Assembly: GCF_023035295.1 (NCBI RefSeq)
Contig: NZ_CP075081.1
Span: forward strand, 1-48,229
Source: Borrelia coriaceae
GTDB taxonomy: Bacteria > Spirochaetota > Spirochaetia > Borreliales > Borreliaceae
Direction of reading: 5' to 3'
DNA length: 48,229 bases
Positions within the stretch are counted from its first letter, which is position 1; each line of letters begins with the position of its first letter. The translations under genes were made by a program, and so were the position numbers. Shown here one piece after another: positions 39,787 through 48,223 of the stretch. A model generated the notes under the pieces. It worked only from the letters and a program-made list of their open reading frames with translations, was not told the DNA's origin and did not search any database.

Positions 39787-40191
39787 TTACATCTTATTTA
39801 AAAATAAATATACTGATAGTGATATTAATACTGTTACTAAAATAATGATTATATCAGTACCAATATCTGATCTTGATCTATTCCTTAAATTGTTTATCTT
39901 TACATTTAGATTATTATCTACATTATCTATCTTATTATTTAAATCTTTAATATGTGATCTTAATTCATTCATTACATTCTCTATCTTTACATCAAGATTA
40001 TTTTCTGCTACAACTACGCATTGACCTCTTTTTTCCTCAGTCAATACCAAAGCAGACTTATCATCAGCTGGTCTATAATAATAAGTAGCAAAAACTTTAG
40101 TATTAATTCCCAACAAAATAATAAACATACTAATATTGGGAATTCTTTTAATCATTATGTTAGATAAAAATAAAAAACTGTTCTTAATCAT
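39787..40191 (-). CDS. small Bdr-like coiled-coil protein with two hydrophobic ends, unit B
   Basis: About 134 residues, taken from ATG 40191 (MIKNSFLFLSNIMIKRIPN...), 13 bases after AAGG; an in-frame start at 40248 is less likely. The N-terminal hydrophobic part (MFIILLGINTKVFA) looks like a signal peptide, a coiled coil of Bdr-like repeats follows (NNLDVKIENVMNELRSHIKDLNNKIDNVDNNL), and the C-terminus is a membrane anchor (IIIILVTVLISLSVYLFLNK). The C-terminal anchor resembles that of the unit A Bdr (TLISIVYSLLNK). Unit A has no separate copy, so it may descend from a recombined bdr gene. Confidence 0.6.
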   Translation of the reverse strand: MIKNSFLFLSNIMIKRIPNISMFIILLGINTKVFATYYYRPADDKSALVLTEEKRGQCVVVAENNLDVKIENVMNELRSHIKDLNNKIDNVDNNLNVKINNLRNRSRSDIGTDIIIILVTVLISLSVYLFLNKM

Positions 40192-40316
40192 AAGTATTAA
40201 AAATCCTTCTCCATTAAAATTTGTTAAACCTAGCAAACCACATACCATTAATTAATGGACATGATAATAACTAATTAACATTAGCTTGATCACAATAATT
40301 TGCATTATTAACTACC

Positions 40317-41015
40317 CTACTTAAATATCAAAGTTAATAATATTCCTAAACACATAGTAATAATTGTTCCTAACATCCAATCATGCACTCTTAACGTACT
40401 CTTAAGTTCCATCTTATTAAGGTCTATCTTGTTATCTAATTCATTAAACTTAGTATCTATCTTATTATCTACATTATCTATCTTATTATCTAACTCCATC
40501 TTGTTAATGTCTATCTTATTAGAGAGCTCATTAAATTTACTATCTATCTTTACATTTAAATTATTCTCTACATTATCTATTTTATCTTCTAGTTTCTTCT
40601 CTACATTATCTATTTTATCTTCTAATCTTTTTTCTACACCATTTATTTTGTCTTCTAATCCCTTCTGTACACCATTTATTTTGTCTTCTAATCCCTTCTG
40701 TACACCATTTATTTTGTCTTCTAATCCCTTCTGTACATCATTTATTTTATCTTTTACACCATCAATCTTCTGTTCTAATCTCTTCTCTACACCATCAATC
40801 TTCTCTTCTAGTTTTTCAAATCTAAAATTAAAATTATTTTCTAAATACTCAATATCTTTGTAAGTAAGTTCATTATGGTAATATCTTTTAGAAAGATCAT
40901 TTGCAATAAACTCTTGCATTCCAAGCCTTATAAATTCTTGATAGATCATATCCTCAGTTATATGACCATTAAATATTTGTACACTTCTAACAGACTGTAA
41001 TGATGATTCTTGCAT
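40317..41015 (-). CDS. bdr: Bdr-family repeat protein, unit B
   Basis: A 232-residue Bdr protein. The N-terminal domain is like unit A (TEDMIYQEFIRLGMQEFIANDLSKRYYHNELTYKDIEYLE). Then follows a long coiled coil of 11-residue units (KINGVQKGLED, KIDNVEKKLED, KIDNVENNLN), and a C-terminal membrane anchor (MLGTIITMCLGILLTLIF). About 65 residues longer than the unit A copy because of the repeats. Located between TerL and the small Bdr-like gene. Confidence 0.9.
   Translation of the reverse strand: MQESSLQSVRSVQIFNGHITEDMIYQEFIRLGMQEFIANDLSKRYYHNELTYKDIEYLENNFNFRFEKLEEKIDGVEKRLEQKIDGVKDKINDVQKGLEDKINGVQKGLEDKINGVQKGLEDKINGVEKRLEDKIDNVEKKLEDKIDNVENNLNVKIDSKFNELSNKIDINKMELDNKIDNVDNKIDTKFNELDNKIDLNKMELKSTLRVHDWMLGTIITMCLGILLTLIFK
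40646..40744 (-). repeat. three tandem 33-bp repeats in bdr, unit B
   Basis: Three head-to-tail 33-base units (40646-40678, 40679-40711, 40712-40744), nearly identical, each encoding the 11 residues KINGVQKGLED or a one-residue variant. They are the homogeneous core of the larger Bdr repeat region and a likely site of length change. Confidence 0.9.
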
Positions 41016-41054
41016 ATAATCTCCTTATTTAATTATTATATAATATTTTATGCA

Positions 41055-42407
41055 TTATAGGAACCTTATTTTACTAAAATGGGCTTTAAGAGAGCGCATA
41101 TTTAGACTTAACAACATATATGATGCTGAAAGACTATCTAATGAATCATCATCACTCTTACCATCCCCTTTATATTTATACATATCTGATATACTTGATT
41201 TACTTGAATAGTCTAAGATACTAAGCTTTGAGGTTGCTAAGGGTTCTATTAGTGTAGCAATTCTTGTAAATTTATTACTTATAGGTTTTATAGGTCCAAT
41301 TCTAAACTTATGATTCATACTTGATCTAAGTTTTAAAAAGGTTTGTGTTACATTCCCATGGCCTGATATATTATCTCTATCTTCAACATAAAGGGTATGC
41401 ACATTTAGATTTGCTAATATAGTTTTAATTGTGTTTAACACCTTAGGATCACCAAATGGTAGTTTTTCTTGAAATAGAAATGCATAATACTTATTATCTA
41501 CTCTTTCTAATACACAAAGTGCAGTATTATCACCACCAATACTGTATGCGGGGTCTAGATATGCTATTGGATTTACAAATTCATGCTCACTTGTAATATT
41601 AATATTGGTAAATATAGCATCACACGGAGCAACCCATTCACCTAAAAGGACTTTGGCTTTATATGTGGGCTTGTTCTTATAAATTTCTTCTTGTGTTTTA
41701 ATAAATTCTTTTGAAATTAGATTATTATCATAAGTTGTAAAGTTATATGTAGAATAAGTATTAGTATTATCAATATAATCAGTTTTAAAAAAATGATCTG
41801 GACTATCTGGATTAGTATCAAAAATAATTGTTTGCATACCCACTCTAAGTCTTTTTAAACATTCTATTAATGTTTCTTTATGTAGAGTTGTTGCTTCATT
41901 TACATATATAAGAGCTGAGTTGCTTCCTCTAAATCTTTCAAAATCACTGGCCTTATCACCACCATAAAGGTTAACCCTTAATGAATCAAGTTCAAAATAT
42001 GATGTATTAGAAAACTTAGGTAAAAATGGGATATTTAGCATATTAGCAAGCTTTTCAAATTGACCTAAAACATTAATCTCTAATGATTTTTGTGAATTAC
42101 CCAATATAAAATTATTGGTATCTTGTTTATATAAATTTCTATTCCTAAGTAAAACTTTTAAGAACAAATAACATGCTAAAAAGGTTTTACCACTAGCAAT
42201 GCCACCACTTAAGATAATTTTACTTTGATTATTTCTTTCTATACTGCGTATTACTTCAAATTGTTTTTTAGTTAAATATTTACTTTCAAACCCTTTAAAA
42301 TCAACTTCTACTTCTTTAAACTTAATATACTTTAATATATCAATCCCAAATTCACGTTTATAATCACTTTGTATTTCTTTAAACATTGGTAATTTATATA
42401 TATCCAT
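41055..42407 (-). CDS. terminase large subunit, unit B
   Basis: A 450-residue TerL, about 97% identical to 13010-14362, with the same Walker A (GGIASGKT), Walker B (ALIYVNEA) and nuclease residues. Both units therefore have an intact packaging motor. Confidence 0.93.
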   Translation of the reverse strand: MDIYKLPMFKEIQSDYKREFGIDILKYIKFKEVEVDFKGFESKYLTKKQFEVIRSIERNNQSKIILSGGIASGKTFLACYLFLKVLLRNRNLYKQDTNNFILGNSQKSLEINVLGQFEKLANMLNIPFLPKFSNTSYFELDSLRVNLYGGDKASDFERFRGSNSALIYVNEATTLHKETLIECLKRLRVGMQTIIFDTNPDSPDHFFKTDYIDNTNTYSTYNFTTYDNNLISKEFIKTQEEIYKNKPTYKAKVLLGEWVAPCDAIFTNINITSEHEFVNPIAYLDPAYSIGGDNTALCVLERVDNKYYAFLFQEKLPFGDPKVLNTIKTILANLNVHTLYVEDRDNISGHGNVTQTFLKLRSSMNHKFRIGPIKPISNKFTRIATLIEPLATSKLSILDYSSKSSISDMYKYKGDGKSDDDSLDSLSASYMLLSLNMRSLKAHFSKIRFL

Positions 42408-42417
42408 TTCTTAACCT

Positions 42418-42975
42418 TTAAACTTGAAATTTAAAACGTGATTCTACATCTGTTGCTTTTAGCTTTTGCAGCATCTCATAATACAACTGCATTTTCTTAA
42501 CTTCTCTTTCCTTTTTAAGTTGTGATAGTTGAAGTGTTAAGTCTTGATTACTATTTTCTTCTTGTGAATGCTTACACTCTTTAGAAAGACTTGTGATCTT
42601 GGTTTCTATTTGGTCTATTTGATCATCATGAGTTTTAAGTTCTAACTCTACATATCTACTAAATGAATTTATAAATTCTATTCCTAGAAGGCTACGAGCC
42701 ATACTAAACTGACTCTTTAAATCACGGGCTTGAGCATTACTACTTGTAGCATGAAGTAAGATATTAGTTAGAGTATCTTGATGAATAGTAAGTTTATTAT
42801 TGTTAACATATTCAGAATTGTCTTTAACCGCTTCCCATTTGTGTCTCATTTTACTTACATTTGCTTTTGAGACACCCATTTCCTTTGCAATATTAGTGTC
42901 ATTAAGCTTTCCTTCTTTAAAATACACAATATAATCATCAAATGATTTTTTGAATCTACTCATACTCTTTAACAC
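42418..42975 (-). CDS. terminase small subunit, unit B
   Basis: A 185-residue TerS like 14373-14930; the helix-turn-helix (LNDTNIAKEMGVSKANVSKMRHKWE) is the same with two changes. Start ambiguity is the same (GTG 42975 or ATG 42963). Two GTTAAC sites lie just upstream (within 42978-43000). Confidence 0.82.
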   Translation of the reverse strand: MLKSMSRFKKSFDDYIVYFKEGKLNDTNIAKEMGVSKANVSKMRHKWEAVKDNSEYVNNNKLTIHQDTLTNILLHATSSNAQARDLKSQFSMARSLLGIEFINSFSRYVELELKTHDDQIDQIETKITSLSKECKHSQEENSNQDLTLQLSQLKKEREVKKMQLYYEMLQKLKATDVESRFKFQV

Positions 42976-43111
42976 AAGTTAACCATTAAGTTAACATAAA
43001 CTTTATAACAAAAAAATAAACTTTACAAAAACAGTAAATACTTATAACAACTGAAATATAACAATCAAAATTGAGATAAATTTCTACAATCATGATGATA
43101 AGGAGAGTTAC

Positions 43112-43525
43112 ATGAGTAAAATTAATCTTATTTTTGTTTCATTACTACTAATGGGTAGTTGTTACAAATATGATCTTACAAACAAACCCAAAAGTAGAAG
43201 TACAAGAGAAGTACAAGAAGAACAAACAGAAGATATACAAGAAAAACCCGAAGCAGTATTAAGATCAAAATTAAATGATACTGAAAAATCAAGTCTAGAT
43301 TTCTTAAAACAAGCTTTAGGTAATGATGCTAAATTTAATAAGTTTGTATTGTTAAATGAAAGCAAAGTTAAAAATGCACTTAAACACATACAAACTGAAC
43401 TTGAAAAGTGTACTGAAGAACGTAAACAAACTTTCAAAGAAGTAGTTAAAGGATACTTTTCTGATAAAATGGATGAAAGCAAACTAGATGGTTTTTCAAA
43501 TGGCGCAGTAAGCACATGTAATTAA
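43112..43525 (+). CDS. mlp: Mlp-family lipoprotein, unit B
   Basis: A 137-residue Mlp (multicopy lipoprotein) of normal size. The signal peptide MSKINLIFVSLLLMGSC has a lipobox LMGSC with Cys17. A charged linker follows, then the Mlp core LNDTEKSSLDFLKQALGNDAKFNKFVLLNESKVKNALKHIQTELEKC. Mlp proteins are surface lipoproteins expressed in the mammalian host phase. Start ATG follows AAGGAGAG. In unit A an unlike, longer lipoprotein takes this place. A terminator follows at 43610. Confidence 0.88.
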   Translation: MSKINLIFVSLLLMGSCYKYDLTNKPKSRSTREVQEEQTEDIQEKPEAVLRSKLNDTEKSSLDFLKQALGNDAKFNKFVLLNESKVKNALKHIQTELEKCTEERKQTFKEVVKGYFSDKMDESKLDGFSNGAVSTCN

Positions 43526-43609
43526 CAATAAAGCTAGTATATATCAAAAAACATAGTATATTGATAAGTAAGATCTTAAATAAATAATCATCTTTACTCA
43601 AAACAAATA

Positions 43610-43642
43610 AAAGCACGACTCATATCAAAGTTGTGCTTTTTT
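43610..43642 (+). terminator. terminator after mlp, unit B
   Basis: A 10-bp stem AAAGCACGAC/GTTGTGCTTT (one G-T) with a 10-base loop, followed by a T run. It is 85 bases after the mlp stop. Confidence 0.7.
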
Positions 43643-43712
43643 AATAATAAAGATGTTAATAGAGAGTAGTAATTGTAAATGAAAAAAAGAATAAATTAAA
43701 CTCATTACAAAA

Positions 43713-43828
43713 ATGGTAAAGGGAACAAAAAAGTTAACCACAAGTTAACTGATAGTAAGAAGTTAAAATTTGCAAGCATAAACACACCACTGCAACACAT
43801 TAACTTATTAAAAGAAATCATAAAGTAG
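43713..43828 (+). pseudogene. short gene remnant with A AAA AAG slip site, unit B
   Basis: Counterpart of 16226-16353. ATG, then MVKGTKK, then a zero-frame stop (ACC ACA AGT TAA). In the minus-one frame the sequence continues as VNHKLTDSKKLKFASINTPLQ... to TAG at 43828. The A6G run is the same as in unit A. After KKLKF the two units no longer agree, as expected if each lost the gene's 3' part separately. Apart from this and the promoter at 43973, the 530-base gap 43526-44055 shows no gene. Confidence 0.38.
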
Positions 43829-43972
43829 ATACAAAGTAAATAGTTTAGTATTTGTAAATAAAAACAAGAAGTATGTATAGATATTTCTTGGCCTTATGTC
43901 TTTAAATAGTTTTTAATCTTTAAATAGATACTCTAAAAGAAATATTTTACATACAATGCTAAGCATCTAAAT

Positions 43973-44002
43973 TTGACTTTAAGAGTAAGTATTTGCTACT
44001 AT
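43973..44002 (+). promoter_or_regulatory. promoter of recombinase-like gene, unit B
   Basis: TTGACT (43973-43978), 18-base spacer, TACTAT (43997-44002); same element as 16486-16515. GTTAAC follows between promoter and start codon. Confidence 0.65.
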
Positions 44003-44055
44003 TTTTATAGCTAAATTTATATATTTTTAATGTGTTTAGTTAACTTGTAAAGTAC

Positions 44056-44793
44056 ATGCAAAAAGAACATTTAATTAATAAGTTAATAAAGCAAAATACA
44101 CAATTAAATGAAGAACTCGGTCTACTAAAAACCAAGCTTAAAGATAAAAAAACCAAGCAAATAAGAAGTATTCCTATAAGATTTTATCTTAATGATAAGA
44201 TAATAAGACTAGTAAAGAGATGTATAGAAAAACTTAAAGAAAAAGATCCAATCTCGGGATGGTTTGTATACTTACTCTCAATTACTGGTTGTAGAGGTGT
44301 TGAGATTCAAAATGTAAAACTTACTGATATCTCTAAAGAGAGGAGTAGTGATGGTGAAATGTTTTATTCTATTCGTGTAAATGTAGCTAAAAAAAGAAAT
44401 AGTATATGTATAAGAGAAGTAATAATTAGCAAATCTGAATTCAACTCTATAATGCAAGCGCATCAAAACTACTTTCTATCTAAAGGAAAAGACTCAAGGC
44501 GTACATATCTCTTTCAAAAAAGTAAAATTAAATTTAGAGACAATAAAATTAATATAAATGAAATTGCAATTAGGTTTAAAGCATTACTAGTTAAAGCAGG
44601 CTTTAAATATCGCAAGTCATTACATATATGCCGTAATATATTTATAGCATCACTTAAAGCTAAAGGATATAATTCATTTGAAATAAAAGAACTTATGAAA
44701 TACTCATCCACTTCTGAAATTGATAATGTCTATGGCCTATCCAGTGCTAGTAAGATACAAGCTTACAAAGATATCAAAAATAGCTTAAACTGA
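44056..44793 (+). CDS. tyrosine recombinase-like protein, unit B
   Basis: A 245-residue copy of 16569-17297. From RSIPIRFYLNDKIIRLVKRC on it is over 95% identical, with the same Arg (TGCRGVEI), HxxR (HICR) and Tyr (DNVYG) residues. The first 35 residues differ and look like a coiled coil (KLIKQNTQLNEELGLLKTKLKD). The sharp change from divergent N-terminus to near-identity suggests gene conversion of the catalytic part. Confidence 0.78.
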   Translation: MQKEHLINKLIKQNTQLNEELGLLKTKLKDKKTKQIRSIPIRFYLNDKIIRLVKRCIEKLKEKDPISGWFVYLLSITGCRGVEIQNVKLTDISKERSSDGEMFYSIRVNVAKKRNSICIREVIISKSEFNSIMQAHQNYFLSKGKDSRRTYLFQKSKIKFRDNKININEIAIRFKALLVKAGFKYRKSLHICRNIFIASLKAKGYNSFEIKELMKYSSTSEIDNVYGLSSASKIQAYKDIKNSLN

Positions 44794-44959
44794 CTTCTAT
44801 TTTTTTATAAAATATAATAGCATTACCTATATAATTCAATTTCCTACAATTTTAACCAACTTTTCTTTCAAAATAATAAATACCTAAAACCAAACTGGGT
44901 ATTCATTATTTTGAGGATTTACTTTTTGTTAAACTATAGTTTTTGATAAAAAAATAGTG

Positions 44960-45020
44960 TATAATAATTATAAATGAAAAGCTATACAAGTAATTGATGA
45001 CTTAAAGTCTCTATTTTTTT
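44960..45020 (+). ncRNA. possible short transcript after recombinase gene, unit B
   Basis: TATAAT at 44960-44965, preceded by ACTATAGTTTTTGATA, then about 35 bases later a short hairpin (GACTT/AAGTC) and a T run at 45014-45020. It encodes at most MKSYTSN. The T run ends at the convergent methyltransferase fragment. Tentative, supported mainly by the similar arrangement in unit A. Confidence 0.33.
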
Positions 45021-45288
45021 ATATATAACTTCTCCTTATAACTCTGTCATAAATAATTGCTTCTCTTATACCTCTGTAAAGCAAATCAGGCTCTTGTTTT
45101 AAAAAATAAAAAAGCTTGTATATAAACTTAGAATTATCAGTGAGTATGATATAACAAGCTAATAGTTTTGCAAAAAATATAAATCCAGTACCAAAAAATC
45201 CTTCGATATATAAAGTATGTTTAGGAAAAAGACTTATAATGTTGGCTTTGTACCTATACTTACTTCCTTCTCTATTTAATAATTTCAA
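45019..45288 (-). pseudogene. N-terminal fragment of Dam-like adenine methyltransferase, unit B
   Basis: 89 residues from a TTG at 45288 that overlaps the DUF261 stop. FPKHTLYIEGFFGTGFIFFAK is close to motif I of D12-class (Dam-type) adenine methyltransferases (Y.EPF.G.G..FF.K), with Gly in place of Pro, and ILTDNSKFIYKLFYFLKQEPDLL matches the following 'v.nD.n..l.n.y...k..pe.l' part. The DPPY catalytic motif and the target-recognition part are absent, so it cannot be an active enzyme. Unit A retains only 13 codons. Confidence 0.65.
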
Positions 45289-45701
45289 ATTTTATTAAAT
45301 ACCCTTTTTGATGTAACTTGATATTCCTTACCTTTTCCATCAAGACATAATGAGTCATAACACACTAAGGAATTATTAGTTGCCATAAAATGATAACCCT
45401 CAATACCTTTGATTTTAACTTCACTTATTTCAAATTCATTCAATTTACATTTATAAGAATGGTGTTCCCATCTTACATCACTATTAATACCATAGTATTT
45501 AAGTATTTTGCATGGATTTAAAATAAAACAATTGCATTTCATATATCCCAAATCAACAAACTTGTGATAATTAACATTAATATCATTGATACTAAACTGT
45601 AATTTCTTAAAGTTTGCTATGTAATAATGAAGAGATAAAAAGTAACATCCCCAGCGCTGTATCTGAAGAACTAGCTTGGGATCATCTTGTTTTACCCACA
45701 T
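45285..45701 (-). CDS. DUF261-type protein, possible cysteine peptidase-like fold, unit B
   Basis: A 138-residue copy of 17572-17988 with about five substitutions. Cys19, His104 and Asp116 are all kept. GGAGG upstream of the ATG. The methyltransferase fragment downstream starts inside its stop codon. Confidence 0.7.
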   Translation of the reverse strand: MWVKQDDPKLVLQIQRWGCYFLSLHYYIANFKKLQFSINDINVNYHKFVDLGYMKCNCFILNPCKILKYYGINSDVRWEHHSYKCKLNEFEISEVKIKGIEGYHFMATNNSLVCYDSLCLDGKGKEYQVTSKRVFNKI

Positions 45702-45730
45702 CTTTAACCTTTAACCTCCTTCTTAGAAAC

Positions 45731-46072
45731 TTAAGCTATCTCTATAGAAGTCCCTAAACTTAAAGCCTCATCAAACAAACACAACATTCGATCTAAAAAC
45801 ATAGATAATTTAAATGATTTATTTACAAAGATACTATTCTTATTAATCTTGGTTATTCCACATTCAAAAGCTTCTTCATAATCTTCTTTGCAAAATCCCA
45901 AAAATACATCTAGACACCACTTAGCATTTCCGATAGTAAACCCTTGCTTATTAAGATTTTCAAACATAATGTCTCCACACTCATCTTTTCTATTAAATAA
46001 AATATCTTCAAAATCATTACTATTCCTAATCATTTCTTTTAAAATCTCACTCTTAAAGATAACCTTACCCAA
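45731..46072 (-). CDS. conserved Borrelia plasmid protein of unknown function, unit B
   Basis: A 113-residue counterpart of 18018-18359, about 88% identical. The DDDGD stretch reads DECGD here. No recognised domain. Confidence 0.7.
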   Translation of the reverse strand: MGKVIFKSEILKEMIRNSNDFEDILFNRKDECGDIMFENLNKQGFTIGNAKWCLDVFLGFCKEDYEEAFECGITKINKNSIFVNKSFKLSMFLDRMLCLFDEALSLGTSIEIA

Positions 46073-46097
46073 ATTTAAACTCCTTAACTTTTAATCA

Positions 46098-46493
46098 TTA
46101 AAACGGAATATCTTCATAAAACTCTTCTTTAGAATTAGTATCACTAGTTACTTGGATATTATGATGAGAACTTAGAACTTGAATCTCATTAACTAAAATA
46201 CTGTACCTGGTTTTATGCTCACCAGTACGCTTACAAGACCAACTCTCATGACGCAATGACCCATTAATTACAACTTGTGCTCCTTTGGTAAGGAGTGAAA
46301 CTAAACTCTCAGCTCTCTTACCAAATAAAACACAATCAAAAAATTGAGTATGATTAGTGAATTTATTATCTTTCTTAAATACCCTATTATTAGCTAAAGT
46401 AAACCTCAAAATAGGAATTTTATTACCAAGGTAAGCAATTTCACAGTCCCTAGTTAAACGACCCGACATACTTAAACAATTAATATCAGACAT
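46098..46493 (-). CDS. ssb: single-stranded DNA-binding protein, unit B
   Basis: A 131-residue SSB with the same OB-fold landmarks and EDIPF tip as 18384-18779. Start taken at ATG 46493 after AAGGA; overlaps the small membrane protein gene by eight bases. About 80% identical to unit A, with differences in the linker. Confidence 0.9.
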   Translation of the reverse strand: MSDINCLSMSGRLTRDCEIAYLGNKIPILRFTLANNRVFKKDNKFTNHTQFFDCVLFGKRAESLVSLLTKGAQVVINGSLRHESWSCKRTGEHKTRYSILVNEIQVLSSHHNIQVTSDTNSKEEFYEDIPF

Positions 46494-46689
46494 TAGAATT
46501 TTCCTTATCATTTAATCTATTTAACATTTCCATACGTATTAAATCATGTTCGAATCGTTTTAGGTCTTCTAAAAATTCTTGTCTTGAGCATAGATTATAA
46601 ACTACTCTCTCTATAAACCTTTTGCAAAGTCTACATAGGAACCCTACTAGCTTATAAAATATAAATAAAAACACTATCATACAGCCCAT
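46486..46689 (-). CDS. small membrane-anchored protein, unit B
   Basis: A 67-residue counterpart of 18772-18978: N-terminal hydrophobic segment (MGCMIVFLFIFYKLVGFLCRL) and basic helical tail. Same overlap with ssb. Confidence 0.65.
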   Translation of the reverse strand: MGCMIVFLFIFYKLVGFLCRLCKRFIERVVYNLCSRQEFLEDLKRFEHDLIRMEMLNRLNDKENSNV

Positions 46690-46701
46690 GTGCTTCCTCT
46701 C

Positions 46702-48042
46702 CTAAACAGCACTTGAAATAAATGTAGACCAATCATTATCTAAATTAAAACTACTAAAATTGAAATTAATATCACCACCTAAAGACTTAAATCTATCCTT
46801 AATAGCTCTCTTAGTTGTATCTATAGAGAATAGACTACCTTCAAAACAATAATGTATATGTTCAAGTAAATAAAAGTCCCCTAAAACTGAATTTATGCAT
46901 AATTTAAGTTTATCTCTAATAGGCTTTGTTATCTTATCTAACTCTAACTTATGTTTTTCCTTAGTTGCATTCTCTACTCTGTTAATCTCACACTGCAAAG
47001 CACTAATCTCTAATAAGCATCCTTTTAAACGTTGATTCTCATCATAATCAATCTCTAGATCAACAGACTTTACAAAATCTAAAAAATTAATCTTATAATT
47101 AGACTTAGATAATTCCTTATATATTTCACTAGCTTCAAATAAATTCTGTATAAGAGCACTTAACGTGTCTAAGTCAACATTTTTAATATCACAATTTTGT
47201 TTTAAATATCTAGTAATACGACTAACTTCCACTTCAAGTCTTTGAAGATCAAACATTACCTTACTAATAAAAGCATCATTTCTATCTATTACACAGTTAA
47301 TAGCATCATTACCTATGATGAAGAACAAATTACCCTTACTTAAACCAGTACATGCAAGCTGAACCTGAACTTGAACATAGTATTTAAAGAAATACTTATT
47401 TTCTAGGAAATTACCTGTTTTATTATATTCAATAACAGCACTTTTTAAATCAATGGAATCACTGCATTTAATCTCAAGTAATTCTGCTTCACCTTCTTTA
47501 TTTATAAACCAACCATCAATTGTAGAACCTATTAAATTGTCTTCCTTACCATACTTTTTGAAATAATTATACTTATCTATCCCATTAGCATATTTGTTTT
47601 TGTATAAAACCTCTATGTTATCAGAATATATACGTACAAATTCATCAAATGCTATATTTTCTAATATCTTACCCTTTCGCATGCTTAAATTATCTTGAAA
47701 TGGAATTTCCCTATCTATAGATTTTAAAATCCTTTCAAGAACAAGTTTTGAAACATGATCAGTACCAATAAACATGCTTCCAACTTCACTTGCACCCATA
47801 CGCTTTAAAGATTGTCTTTGAACACTAAAATCAACTTTACTATTAAACTTAAAACATTCATTCTTACCAATTCTTGATAGCTTGCGACATATTTTGTTTA
47901 TTTTACTGGTGTTATTTTGTTTGCCTTTAACCTGTTCTTGAATTTGATACGCAAATGTTTCAAAACCTTCAAACATTTTTTGACTGTATAAACCAAGATT
48001 ATTCACCTTAACCTCTACCTTCTCTTTGTTTACATTTATCAT
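46702..48042 (-). CDS. YqaJ/lambda-exonuclease-type recombination nuclease, unit B
   Basis: A 446-residue intact enzyme that would resect double-stranded ends for the ERF annealase (probably the Borrelia DUF244 family). Motifs in order: RMGASEVGSMFIG (about 81-93), RKGKILENIAFDEF (Glu128), GSTIDGWF with Asp176, ELLEIKCSD with Glu190 and Lys192, and YYVQVQVQLACTG. These are the E-D-ExK-Q elements of the YqaJ nuclease fold. The C-terminal half (about 240-446) is helical and Borrelia-specific. Start ATG follows CAGGAG. It is the only intact copy, as unit A has an amber stop. Confidence 0.83.
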   Translation of the reverse strand: MINVNKEKVEVKVNNLGLYSQKMFEGFETFAYQIQEQVKGKQNNTSKINKICRKLSRIGKNECFKFNSKVDFSVQRQSLKRMGASEVGSMFIGTDHVSKLVLERILKSIDREIPFQDNLSMRKGKILENIAFDEFVRIYSDNIEVLYKNKYANGIDKYNYFKKYGKEDNLIGSTIDGWFINKEGEAELLEIKCSDSIDLKSAVIEYNKTGNFLENKYFFKYYVQVQVQLACTGLSKGNLFFIIGNDAINCVIDRNDAFISKVMFDLQRLEVEVSRITRYLKQNCDIKNVDLDTLSALIQNLFEASEIYKELSKSNYKINFLDFVKSVDLEIDYDENQRLKGCLLEISALQCEINRVENATKEKHKLELDKITKPIRDKLKLCINSVLGDFYLLEHIHYCFEGSLFSIDTTKRAIKDRFKSLGGDINFNFSSFNLDNDWSTFISSAV

Positions 48043-48075
48043 ATTGAAACTCCTGTTTTTATGTTATAACAAAAA

Positions 48076-48104
48076 ATAATATAGCAAAAAATTGTTTTTG
48101 TCAA
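48076..48104 (-). promoter_or_regulatory. promoter/operator of exonuclease gene, unit B
   Basis: Minus strand: TTGACA (48104-48099), 17-base spacer, TATTAT (48081-48076). Same -10 and spacer length as the unit A ERF promoter (3280-3308), with matching leader (TATAACATA, AAACAGGAGTTT). CAAAAA-CAA-TTTTTTG overlaps the -35. Confidence 0.62.
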
Positions 48105-48164
48105 AATTTTTGATATATTAATTTTGTTAAATTAAATAAAAAAACATTTTTATTAAAAGAAAAG

Positions 48165-48201
48165 TTTACTTTATAGTGACAATTGCGTTATCATGAATAA
48201 C
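48165..48201 (+). promoter_or_regulatory. promoter with small dyad upstream of PF57/62 of unit A (across the circle junction)
   Basis: TTTACT (48165-48170), 17-base spacer, TTATCA (48188-48193), with the dyad GTTAT-N5-ATAAC (48187-48201) over the -10. Geometry is as before the unit B PF57/62 gene. Confidence 0.5.
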
Positions 48202-48218
48202 AACAATTCACATAAAAC

Positions 48219-48223
48219 AGGAG
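48219..48223 (+). promoter_or_regulatory. ribosome-binding site for the gene at position 1
   Basis: AGGAG, then ATTTAG, then the window ends; joined to position 1 this gives a six-base spacing to the ATG of PF57/62. It is the direct sign that the window is circular. Confidence 0.7.

Noticed and set aside
40646..40744. Three 33-bp repeats as a CRISPR array
   Set aside because: The units are directly adjacent without spacers and encode the Bdr coiled coil in frame.
40429..40863. Plus-strand repetitive frame (Ser/Leu/Phe-rich) opposite bdr
   Set aside because: It is the mirror of the Bdr 33-bp repeats; the open frame follows from the repeat period being a multiple of three.
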